A stretch of 64,000 bases of DNA from Streptomyces malaysiensis subsp. samsunensis (GTDB lineage: Bacteria > Actinomycetota > Actinomycetes > Streptomycetales > Streptomycetaceae). The notes under the pieces are model-generated. The model saw nothing but the letters and a program-made list of their open reading frames with translations, did not search any database and was not told where the DNA came from. Positions 19,447 to 26,505 of the stretch are shown piece by piece; position 1 is the stretch's first letter, and the number at the start of each line of letters is the position of its first letter. Location: positions 1-64,000 of the forward strand of contig NZ_JANIIC010000022.1 in NCBI RefSeq assembly GCF_024519315.1, in the 5' to 3' direction. The translations under genes were made by a program, and so were the position numbers.

Positions 19447-19878
19447 CCCCCTCCCCGCCCCTTCCCGAAACTGGGGCTCCGCCCCAGACCCCGGCGGGAT
19501 GGCCCGGGGCGTTCCGCCCGGCCCCGCCGCGCCGCCGCGCCGCCGCGCCCACCGCAAACAGCCCGCCGGTGCAGGCGTTCACGCCCTCACCGCCCGCCCC
19601 GAACGGCGCCCCCCGCACGCTCTGGCCCCCGGCTCACCGGCCAGCCGCCGCTCGACCACCGCCCCTGGCCCCCGACCCACCCGCCAGCCGCAACACGACC
19701 ACCACCCCTGGCCCCGACCCACCCGCCGACCGCCGCGTCCCAGGCGGCGCGGTCGGCGCCCCGGCCGGTGAGCTGAGCGCGGCGACGGCCTTCTCGTCGG
19801 CCCCCGGGGTCCGGGGGCAAAGCCCCTGCCACGCGGCGGAGCCGCAGATCGGCGCTGCGGGAAGGGGCGGGGAAGGGG
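19447..19878. repeat. Dispersed intergenic repeat, family A, copy 1
   Basis: The left part (19447-19493) starts CCCCTCCCCGCCCCTTCCCG and contains the hairpin TGGGGCTCCGCCCCA; the right part (19805-19878) has the core GCGGCGGAGCCGC and ends in the complementary GGGGCGGGGAAGGGG. The two ends are inverted with respect to each other. The 19447-19493 arm recurs almost exactly, inverted, at 31471-31516. The element lies between the convergent M81 and gatB genes; the roughly 300 bp between its arms are low complexity without a gene. Confidence 0.7.
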
Positions 19879-19972
19879 AAAGCATCGATATGCGGCTGCG
19901 CCGCATGGCCCGCCGGACAGCGCGGAAGGGGCGCATGCGACGGCGGCGGGGCGCGCGCTCGCGCACCCCGCC

Positions 19973-20050
19973 GCCGTCAGGCAAGAGCCGTCAGGCAAGA
20001 GCCGTCAGGCAAGAGCCGTCAGGCAAGAGCCGTCAGGCAAGAGCCGTCAG
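19973..20050. repeat. 14-bp tandem repeat, five full copies
   Basis: GCCGTCAGGCAAGA is repeated five times without mismatch (19973-20042), followed by a partial sixth copy. It lies in the 3' region of gatB, 29 bp after its stop in the direction of gatB transcription. A 14-bp palindrome CGGACGAACGTCCG (20060-20073) sits between the array and the stop and may act in 3'-end formation. Copy number is a likely strain marker. Confidence 0.9.
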
Positions 20051-20078
20051 GAACCGCAACGGACGAACGTCCGGCCGG

Positions 20079-21584
20079 TCAGCCCTCGACGCCCAGCTTC
20101 TCCAGGATCAGCTCACGCACCCGGGCCGCGTCCGCCTGGCCGCGCGTGGCCTTCATGACCGCGCCGACCAGCGCGCCCGCCGCCGCGACCTTGCCGCCGC
20201 GGATCTTGTCGGCGATGGCCGCGTTGGCCGCGATCGCCTCGTCCACGGCGGTGCCCAGCGCACCCTCGTCCGAGACGACCTTCAGCCCGCGTGCGGCGAC
20301 GACCTCGTCCGGGCCGCCCTCGCCCGCGAGGACGCCCTCGATGGTCTGGCGGGCCAGCTTGTCGTTGAGCGAACCCTCCTTGACCAGCGCGCACACCCGG
20401 GCGACCTGGGCCGGGGTGATCGGCAGCGCGGTGAGCTCCACACCGTCCTCGTTGGCGCGGCGGGCCAGCTCGCCCATCCACCACTTACGGGCCTGGTCGG
20501 CCGGGGCGCCCTCGTCGATGGTGGCGGTGATCAGCTCGATCGCGCCCGCGTTGAGCACCGACTGCATCTCGTGCCGGGACAGCCCCCACTCCTCGCGCAG
20601 CCGGTTGCGACGCACCCGCGGCAGCTCCGGGAGCCCGCCGCGCAGCTCCTCCACCCACGTACGCGCGGGGGCGACCGGCACCAGGTCGGGCTCGGGGAAG
20701 TAGCGGTAGTCCTCGGCCTCCTCCTTGACCCGGCCGGAGGTCGTGGAGCCGTCCTCCTCGTGGAAGTGACGGGTCTCCTGGATGATCGTGCCGCCGTCGC
20801 CCAGCACCGCGGCATGGCGCTGGATCTCGAAGCGGACCGCGCGCTCGACCGACCGCAGCGAGTTGACGTTCTTGGTCTCGGAGCGGGTGCCGAACTTGTC
20901 GGCGCCCTGCGGGCGCAGCGACAGGTTCACATCGCAGCGCATCTGGCCCATCTCCATGCGCGCGTCGGAGACCCCGAGCGACTTGATGAGCTCGCGCAGC
21001 TCGGTCACATACGCCTTGGCGACCTCCGGGGCCTTCGCGCCGGCGCCGACGATCGGCTTGGTGACGATCTCGATCAGCGGGATACCGGCCCGGTTGTAGT
21101 CGAGGAGGGAGTGCTGGGCGCCGTGGATACGGCCGGTCGCACCACCCACATGGGTGGACTTGCCGGTGTCCTCCTCCATATGGGCGCGCTCGATCTCGAC
21201 GCGGAAGACCTCACCGTCGACATCGACGTCCAGATAGCCGTTGAAGGCGATCGGCTCGTCGTACTGCGAGGTCTGGAAGTTCTTCGGCATGTCCGGATAG
21301 AAGTAGTTCTTCCGGGCGAAGCGGCACCATTCGGCGATCTCGCAGTTGAGCGCGAGCCCGATCTTGATGGCGGACTCGACGCCGGTCGCGTTGACCACCG
21401 GGAGCGAGCCGGGCAGGCCGAGGCAGGTGGGGCAGGTCTGCGTGTTGGGCTCGGCGCCCAGCGCCGTGGAGCAACCGCAGAACATCTTGGTCTTGGTGCC
21501 GAGCTCGACGTGCACCTCGAGCCCCATCACGGGGTCGTAGGCGGCCAGGGCGTCCTCGTACGACACCAGTTCAGTGACGGTCAC
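20079..21584 (-). CDS. gatB: Asp-tRNA(Asn)/Glu-tRNA(Gln) amidotransferase subunit B
   Basis: 501-aa GatB, which binds misacylated Glu-tRNA(Gln) or Asp-tRNA(Asn), activates the side chain with ATP and receives ammonia from GatA. The N-terminal catalytic cradle begins YDPVMGLEVHVELGTKTKMF and carries the cysteines CGCSTALG and CPTCLG; the C-terminal YqeY-like tRNA-binding tail follows. It starts 14 bp after the small membrane protein gene, so gatC-gatA-[micro-ORFs]-small gene-gatB probably forms one transcript. Confidence 0.97.
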   Translation of the reverse strand: MTVTELVSYEDALAAYDPVMGLEVHVELGTKTKMFCGCSTALGAEPNTQTCPTCLGLPGSLPVVNATGVESAIKIGLALNCEIAEWCRFARKNYFYPDMPKNFQTSQYDEPIAFNGYLDVDVDGEVFRVEIERAHMEEDTGKSTHVGGATGRIHGAQHSLLDYNRAGIPLIEIVTKPIVGAGAKAPEVAKAYVTELRELIKSLGVSDARMEMGQMRCDVNLSLRPQGADKFGTRSETKNVNSLRSVERAVRFEIQRHAAVLGDGGTIIQETRHFHEEDGSTTSGRVKEEAEDYRYFPEPDLVPVAPARTWVEELRGGLPELPRVRRNRLREEWGLSRHEMQSVLNAGAIELITATIDEGAPADQARKWWMGELARRANEDGVELTALPITPAQVARVCALVKEGSLNDKLARQTIEGVLAGEGGPDEVVAARGLKVVSDEGALGTAVDEAIAANAAIADKIRGGKVAAAGALVGAVMKATRGQADAARVRELILEKLGVEG

Positions 21585-21598
21585 GGAAAACTAACCTC

Positions 21599-21838
21599 TC
21601 AGTCCGCGAGGACGTCGTCGTCGCCCATGCGCTTGAGCTCACGGATGAGCAGGGCGACGCCGGTGACGATGGCGGCGGCCGAGACCACCGCGTCGGCCAG
21701 CTGGAGCCTGTCGTTCTCGAATCGGGCCTTCTTGACCTGCTTGGCCACGCTGACCGCGCCGAACAGCGAGGTCGCGATGGACAGGTAGGTGCCGGGCTTG
21801 GACTTCTTGAAGCCCTTGGCCTTCTTGATCGCACTCAT
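21599..21838 (-). CDS. Small conserved membrane protein between gatA and gatB
   Basis: 79-aa protein starting MSAIKKAKGFKKSKPGTY, with a Lys-rich N-terminus and hydrophobic stretches at about residues 18-32 and 46-64. A protein of this type occupies the same place in other Streptomyces (I recall it between gatA and gatB of S. coelicolor). Its ATG overlaps the stop of the last micro-ORF as ATGA, and GGAGAG lies in the preceding repeat, so translation should be coupled to the micro-ORF array. Function unknown; co-expression with the amidotransferase is the only clue. Confidence 0.85.
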   Translation of the reverse strand: MSAIKKAKGFKKSKPGTYLSIATSLFGAVSVAKQVKKARFENDRLQLADAVVSAAAIVTGVALLIRELKRMGDDDVLAD

Positions 21839-21930
21839 GGCGTCTCTCCGTTCGCTTCTCCGCCCGCGCGGCGCAGAGGTGCGGCTTCCAACATCATCCG
21901 CGGCCCGGCGGCCGCTCGCGCGTCGCTCAC
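21835..21930 (-). CDS. Micro-ORF c of the gatA-downstream array
   Basis: A GTG-started frame of 31 aa, beginning VSDARAAAGPRMMLEAAP and ending in ANGETP. Its start overlaps the stop of micro-ORF b (GTGA) and its stop overlaps the ATG of the 79-aa gene (ATGA). It is nearly identical to the two upstream micro-ORFs. The sequence is Ala/Gly/Arg-rich and matches no domain I know. It may be a coupling device rather than a functional peptide. Confidence 0.5.
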   Translation of the reverse strand: MSDARAAAGPRMMLEAAPLRRAGGEANGETP

Positions 21931-22025
21931 AGGGGCGTCTCTCCGTTCGCTTCTCCGCCCGCGCGGCGCAGAGGTGCGGCTTCCAACGTCATCCGCGGCC
22001 CGGCGGCCGCTCGCGCGTCGCTCAC
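21927..22025 (-). CDS. Micro-ORF b of the gatA-downstream array
   Basis: A GTG-started frame of 32 aa, beginning VSDARAAAGPRMTLEAAP and ending in ANGETPL. It overlaps micro-ORF a and micro-ORF c by four bases each (GTGA). It has one Met-to-Thr difference from its sisters in the centre. GGAGAG lies about ten bases before each GTG, inside the preceding repeat. Function unknown. Confidence 0.5.
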   Translation of the reverse strand: MSDARAAAGPRMTLEAAPLRRAGGEANGETPL

Positions 22026-22120
22026 AGGGGCGTCTCTCCGTTCGCTTCTCCGCCCGCGCGGCGCAGAGGTGCGGCTTCCAACATCATCCGCGGCCCGGCG
22101 GCCGCGCGTGCGACGCTCAC
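22022..22120 (-). CDS. Micro-ORF a, overlapping the gatA stop
   Basis: A GTG-started frame of 32 aa, beginning VSVARAAAGPRMMLEAAP and ending in ANGETPL. Its GTG overlaps the gatA TGA as GTGA, so ribosomes leaving gatA could restart here. It ends in a GTGA overlap with micro-ORF b. It differs from the other two mainly at residues 3-4, next to gatA, as expected if it is the parental copy fused to the gatA end. Confidence 0.5.
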   Translation of the reverse strand: MSVARAAAGPRMMLEAAPLRRAGGEANGETPL

Positions 22121-23619
22121 AGTGACGGTGCCTCCTCGAGCAGCGGATGGCCCCACTTCTCGGTGAGCGCGGCCTCGACCGCGGCACCGACCTTGTAGAG
22201 CCGGTCGTCGGCCATGGCGGGGGCGATGATCTGCAAGCCGACCGGCAGACCGTCCTCCGGCGCCAGACCGCAGGGCAGTGACATGGCCGCGTTCCCCGCG
22301 AGGTTGGTGGGAATCGTGCAGAGGTCGGCCAGATACATCGCCATCGGGTCGTCGGCGCGCTCGCCGATCGGGAAGGCGGTGGTCGGGGTGGTCGGCGAGA
22401 TCAGCACATCGACCCGCCCGAACGCGTTCTCGAAGTCGCGCTTGATCAGCGTACGGACCTTCTGCGCGGAGCCGTAGTACGCGTCGTAGTAGCCGGAGCT
22501 GAGCGCGTACGTGCCGAGCATGATCCGGCGCTTGACCTCCGCGCCGAAGCCCTCCGCGCGGGTGAGCGCGGTGACCTCCTCCGCGGACTTGGTGCCGTCG
22601 TCGCCCACCCGCAGGCCGTAGCGCATGGCGTCGAAGCGGGCCAGGTTGGACGAGCACTCGGACGGTGCGATCAGGTAGTACGCGGCCAGCGCCTTGTCGA
22701 AGGAGGGACAGGAGATCTCCTCGATCTCCGCGCCCAGCTCCCGCAGCAGCTCCACCGTCTCGTTGAAGCGCTGCATGACACCGGCCTGGTAGCCCTCGCC
22801 CGCGAACTCCTTGACGACGCCGATCCGCATGCCCCGCACACTGCCGTTGCGGGCGGCCTCGACGACGTCCGGGACCGGCTCGTCGATGGAGGTGGAGTCC
22901 ATCGGGTCGTGCCCGGCGATGACCGCGTGCAGCAGCGCCGCGTCCAGCACGGTGCGGGCGCAGGGTCCGCCCTGGTCGAGCGAGGACGAGAACGCCACCA
23001 TGCCGTAGCGGGAGACCCCGCCGTACGTCGGCTTGACGCCGACCGTGCCGGTGACGGCGGCCGGCTGGCGGATCGAGCCGCCGGTGTCGGTGCCGATGGC
23101 GAGCGGGGCCTGGAAGGAGGCCAGCGAGGCGGAGGAGCCGCCGCCGGAGCCGCCGGGCACCCGGGTGAGGTCCCAGGGGTTGCCGGTGGGGCCGAAGGCG
23201 CTGTTCTCGGTGGAGGACCCCATGGCGAACTCGTCCATGTTGGTCTTGCCGAGGACGATCACGTCCGCGTCCCGCAGTCGCTTGGTGACCGTCGCGTCGT
23301 ACGGCGGGATCCACCCTTCGAGGATCTTGGAACCGACCGTGGTCGGGATCCCCTCGGTGGTGAAAATGTCCTTGAGCGCGAGCGGAACCCCGGCCAGCGG
23401 GCCGAGCTCCGCACCGCGCTCCCGCTTCTCGTCGACGGCGCGCGCCTGGGCGAGCGCCCCTTCGCGGTCCACGTGCAGGAAGGCGTGCACCTTCTCGTCG
23501 ACGGCCTCGATACGGGCCAGGTGCGCCTCGGTCACCTCGACGGCGGTGACCTCGCCGGAGGCGATCCTGGCGGCGATCTCGGCCGCGGTGAGCCTGGTCA
23601 GGTCGGTCACGGTGGTCAC
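22117..23619 (-). CDS. gatA: Asp-tRNA(Asn)/Glu-tRNA(Gln) amidotransferase subunit A
   Basis: 500-aa amidase that hydrolyses glutamine and passes ammonia to GatB. The Ser-cisSer-Lys triad is visible: Lys in PLALKDIF, cis-Ser in GGSGGGSSAS and nucleophilic Ser in GTDTGGSIRQPA. The GTG start overlaps the gatC stop (GTGA) and the gatA stop overlaps micro-ORF a (GTGA), so the operon is translationally coupled on both sides. Confidence 0.97.
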   Translation of the reverse strand: MTTVTDLTRLTAAEIAARIASGEVTAVEVTEAHLARIEAVDEKVHAFLHVDREGALAQARAVDEKRERGAELGPLAGVPLALKDIFTTEGIPTTVGSKILEGWIPPYDATVTKRLRDADVIVLGKTNMDEFAMGSSTENSAFGPTGNPWDLTRVPGGSGGGSSASLASFQAPLAIGTDTGGSIRQPAAVTGTVGVKPTYGGVSRYGMVAFSSSLDQGGPCARTVLDAALLHAVIAGHDPMDSTSIDEPVPDVVEAARNGSVRGMRIGVVKEFAGEGYQAGVMQRFNETVELLRELGAEIEEISCPSFDKALAAYYLIAPSECSSNLARFDAMRYGLRVGDDGTKSAEEVTALTRAEGFGAEVKRRIMLGTYALSSGYYDAYYGSAQKVRTLIKRDFENAFGRVDVLISPTTPTTAFPIGERADDPMAMYLADLCTIPTNLAGNAAMSLPCGLAPEDGLPVGLQIIAPAMADDRLYKVGAAVEAALTEKWGHPLLEEAPSL

Positions 23620-23912
23620 TCCTCCCCCAGGATCTGCGGCACCTTGAAACGCTGCTGCTCCTGGGCCGGGGCGCAGGCCAGCGCCTGCTGCGGGGTCAGG
23701 GACGGACGGACCTCGTCCGTCCGCATGACGTTGGTCAGCGGCAGCGGGTGAGAGGTCGGCGGTACGTCTTGGTCGGCGACCTCGGAGACGCGGGCTACCG
23801 CGCCGATGATGTCGTCCAGCTGTCCGGCGAAGTGGTCGAGCTCTTCGGCCTTCAGCTCCAGACGCGCCAGCCGGGCGAGGTGGGCGACCTCCTCGCGCGT
23901 GATGCCAGGCAT
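23616..23912 (-). CDS. gatC: Asp-tRNA(Asn)/Glu-tRNA(Gln) amidotransferase subunit C
   Basis: 98-aa GatC that wraps around GatA and stabilises the GatCAB complex. It begins MPGITREEVAHLARLARLEL, the typical N-terminal helix of the family, and has the C-terminal VRPSLTPQQAL segment. First gene of the gat operon; its stop overlaps the gatA start by GTGA. The promoter should lie in the 191-bp gap behind rmdB. Confidence 0.96.
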   Translation of the reverse strand: MPGITREEVAHLARLARLELKAEELDHFAGQLDDIIGAVARVSEVADQDVPPTSHPLPLTNVMRTDEVRPSLTPQQALACAPAQEQQRFKVPQILGEE

Positions 23913-24031
23913 GCAGCGAATCCTCAGGGTGAGTGTGGAGTGTTTCGGCCCAATCCTATGGCTCCCCGCACACAGAGCGCGAAAGGCTTTGGCGCGCCAG
24001 CGTTGTGGGCAATCGTTCCCCGGGGCGGAAC

Positions 24032-24066
24032 GGGTGGGCACAACCCACCCACCGGCCCGCACCCGG
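24032..24066. repeat. Dispersed intergenic repeat, family C, copy 1
   Basis: The complement reads CGGGTGCGGGCCGGTGGGTG and continues GGTTGTGCCCACCC; the same sequence with one change occurs at 42853-42883. The end GTGGGTTGTGCCCAC is an imperfect hairpin. It follows the rmdB stop in the direction of rmdB transcription and precedes gatC, so it may form the rmdB 3' end. Confidence 0.7.
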
Positions 24067-24103
24067 CAACGAAACGCCAAGGCGCCGCACCGGCGCCGCA
24101 CCC

Positions 24104-26215
24104 CTACGTCACCGGCTGATCCGCGTCCTCGTCCGCCTCCGCGGAAGCGGATTCGCTCGACGGCTCCGCCGTCTCGCGGTGCCAGCCGCCCTCCCCCCGC
24201 GCCCGCAGCCACGCCGTCATCTCCTCCGGCGGCATCGCGGCGGCCACCAACCAGCCCTGCACCGCGTCGCACCCCAGATCCCGCAGCCGCTCCCAGGTCT
24301 CGTCGTCCTCGACGCCCTCCGCCACCACGAGCAGGCCCAGCGAGTGGGCGAGGTCGACCGTGCAGCGGACGATCTCCGCGTCCTCGTTGTCCACGGCCAG
24401 CCGGGCCACGAAGGAACGGTCGATCTTGAGCTCGCTCACCGGCAGCCGCCGCAGATGGACCAGCGACGAATAGCCCGTCCCGAAGTCGTCGAGCGACATC
24501 TTCACGCCGTGACCGGTGAGCCCCGCCAGCGTGTCGGCGGCCCGCTGCGGGTCCTCCAGCAGAACGTGCTCGGTTATCTCCAGCTGGAGGGCGAACGCCG
24601 GGACCCCGTGCCGGGCCAGCCGCCCGGCGACCGCGCCCGCGAAACCGGGGGTGTGGACATCGCGCGGCGAGACATTGACGGCGACCGGCACCTCGAGGCC
24701 GTCGGCACGCCACCGCGCGACCTGGCCCAGCGCCGTCTCCAGGACGTACTCGGTCAGCCGGGGCATCAGCCCGGAGCTCTCGGCCATGGAGATGAACTCG
24801 TCCGGCGGCACCTTCCCCCGGTCCGGGTGCACCCAGCGCACCAGCGCCTCCAGACCCGCCACATGTCCGTCGAAGCCGACCTTGGGCTGGTAGTGCAGCT
24901 CGACGTCGCCCGCGTCCAGGGCGCGCCGCAGATCGCCGAGCAGACCGAGCCGGTCGGGCGTGTTGCCGTCCCGGCGCGCCTCGTACAGCTCGACCCCGCT
25001 GCGGTCCCGCTTGGCCTGGTACATCGCGACGTCGGCGCGGCGCAGCAGCCCCTCGGCGTCCAGTGCGTGGTCGGGGTAGACGGCGACCCCGGCGCTGGCC
25101 TCCAGCACCAGGGTCAGCCCGTCCAGGTCCAGTGGGGAGCCGAGATCGCCGACGAGGACGCGGGCGCTGCGCTGGGCGCTGGTGAGCGAGTCGGTGGTGG
25201 GCAGCAGCACCGCGAACTCGTCGCCGCCGAGCCGGGCCACCTCCGCCCCGCGCGGCAGGGCGAGCCGCAGCCGCTCGGCGATCTGGAGCAGCAGCCGGTC
25301 ACCGGCGAGATGGCCCAAAGTGTCGTTGACCGAACGGAATCGATCGAGGTCCAGCAGCACCAGCGCGGACCGGGTGCCGGCCCGCTCGGACTCGTCCAGC
25401 GCGGTCCAGGTGCGCTCCAGCAGCCACTGGCGGTTGGGCAGCCCGGTGAGCGGATCGCGCAGCTGCTCCTCGGCGCGGACCCGGGCGATCCACAGCGTGG
25501 AGTCCAGGGCGACCAGCGGCACCGCGAACAGCGGGAGCAGCAGCGGGGTGTCCCCGGCGACGACCACGATGAGCGGGGCGATGCCGAGGAGCGCGATGCC
25601 GACGAGGGCCTGCCGGAAGAGGGCGGTGCGGGCGAGGGTGGGCAGTCCGGCGCCGGGCGGGGCGAGGGAGCACCACAACAGGGCGCGGGTCACCGCGAGA
25701 TAGACGAAGGCGGCCAGGGCCGTCTGGGGGATGGCGGAGACATCCCAGGTGTCGGTGCGCCAGGGGCGCTCGACGGAGGGGGTGGTGCCGAAGGCGGCGA
25801 GGGTGAGCGCGGCCGCGCCGACCCCAAGGATGTCGACCGCGCCGTGCAGCACGGCCTGCCGCCAACGGTACCGGCGGGCGGCGCCGACCAGGACGACCAC
25901 GGCGAGGCTGACCAGCACGGCCGGAATCCAGCCGTAGAGCAGCAGCGCGGCCAGGGTTAACGCGGCCCCCGAGCCGGTGCCGCCCCACCAGCGGTCGCGG
26001 CCGAGGGCGACCAGATGGCCGACGATGATTCCGGTGAGCACGGCGAGCGACCAGCCCACGGTGCCGTCGGGAAAGAGCGCATTGCCCGCGTCGAGCACTC
26101 GGAACACTCCGATACCGAGTGCGAAAGCCGCCATGGCGACCGCCGCGGCCGGCAGCGCGGGCAACACGGCCCGGCGCAGCCGCGACGCCGGGGCGGCGCT
26201 TTCGGTCGGTTTCAT
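24104..26215 (-). CDS. rmdB: Membrane GGDEF-EAL protein, RmdB type
   Basis: 703 aa from the ATG at 26215, behind GAGAGGGA. Several N-terminal membrane segments (about residues 12-230) precede a GGDEF domain with intact GGDEF (codons near 25225) and an EAL domain with intact GLEALVRW and DDFGTGYSS, so phosphodiesterase activity is expected. By position beside ligA and domain order it corresponds to S. coelicolor RmdB, reported to hydrolyse c-di-GMP and affect development. Codon 86 is TTA (25960..25958), the rare leucine codon read by the bldA tRNA, so translation may depend on bldA. Confidence 0.9.
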   Translation of the reverse strand: MKPTESAAPASRLRRAVLPALPAAAVAMAAFALGIGVFRVLDAGNALFPDGTVGWSLAVLTGIIVGHLVALGRDRWWGGTGSGAALTLAALLLYGWIPAVLVSLAVVVLVGAARRYRWRQAVLHGAVDILGVGAAALTLAAFGTTPSVERPWRTDTWDVSAIPQTALAAFVYLAVTRALLWCSLAPPGAGLPTLARTALFRQALVGIALLGIAPLIVVVAGDTPLLLPLFAVPLVALDSTLWIARVRAEEQLRDPLTGLPNRQWLLERTWTALDESERAGTRSALVLLDLDRFRSVNDTLGHLAGDRLLLQIAERLRLALPRGAEVARLGGDEFAVLLPTTDSLTSAQRSARVLVGDLGSPLDLDGLTLVLEASAGVAVYPDHALDAEGLLRRADVAMYQAKRDRSGVELYEARRDGNTPDRLGLLGDLRRALDAGDVELHYQPKVGFDGHVAGLEALVRWVHPDRGKVPPDEFISMAESSGLMPRLTEYVLETALGQVARWRADGLEVPVAVNVSPRDVHTPGFAGAVAGRLARHGVPAFALQLEITEHVLLEDPQRAADTLAGLTGHGVKMSLDDFGTGYSSLVHLRRLPVSELKIDRSFVARLAVDNEDAEIVRCTVDLAHSLGLLVVAEGVEDDETWERLRDLGCDAVQGWLVAAAMPPEEMTAWLRARGEGGWHRETAEPSSESASAEADEDADQPVT

Positions 26216-26505
26216 ACCCGTCCCTCTCACAGCCGGCGGTGCCAGCGCCACGGGGGGCGCACACCTCAACAGTAGGCGGCAGAAGGGGAAGACGGGCGGC
26301 GATCGGCGACGGTTCCCCGAATGCCGCCCGACGATCCATGACCTTCTGCTATGCGCTGTAAGGGTGATGCCCTCCTGCTGTGCCCGGGAAGTACTCCCAG
26401 TCGCATTCCGGCCAGCTTTGAACCCATTGAGCGGACAAGATGGCCGGAGCGCTGCGCCGGATGGGTGGAGCGGCTACTCAACCGCCGCTCCACGGGCCAT
26501 CCGTG

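Larger units (their letters stand above)
21841..22122. repeat. Three tandem 95-bp repeats carrying the micro-ORFs
   Basis: Units start at 21841, 21936 and 22031 with an exact 95-bp period and very few substitutions. Each unit contains, read leftward, GTGAGC, a GCGGCCGC-like block, and a terminal GGAGAGACGCC ribosome site. Because 95 is not a multiple of three, each unit re-enters the next through a 4-nt overlap instead of reading on as one protein. Confidence 0.95.

Noticed and set aside
19973..20050. Possible CRISPR array
   Set aside because: The 14-bp units are directly adjacent without spacers, and no cas gene is nearby.
21841..22122. The 95-bp repeats as CRISPR or as one repeat protein
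   Set aside because: The units have no variable spacers, and the 95-bp period changes frame, so one continuous protein is impossible.
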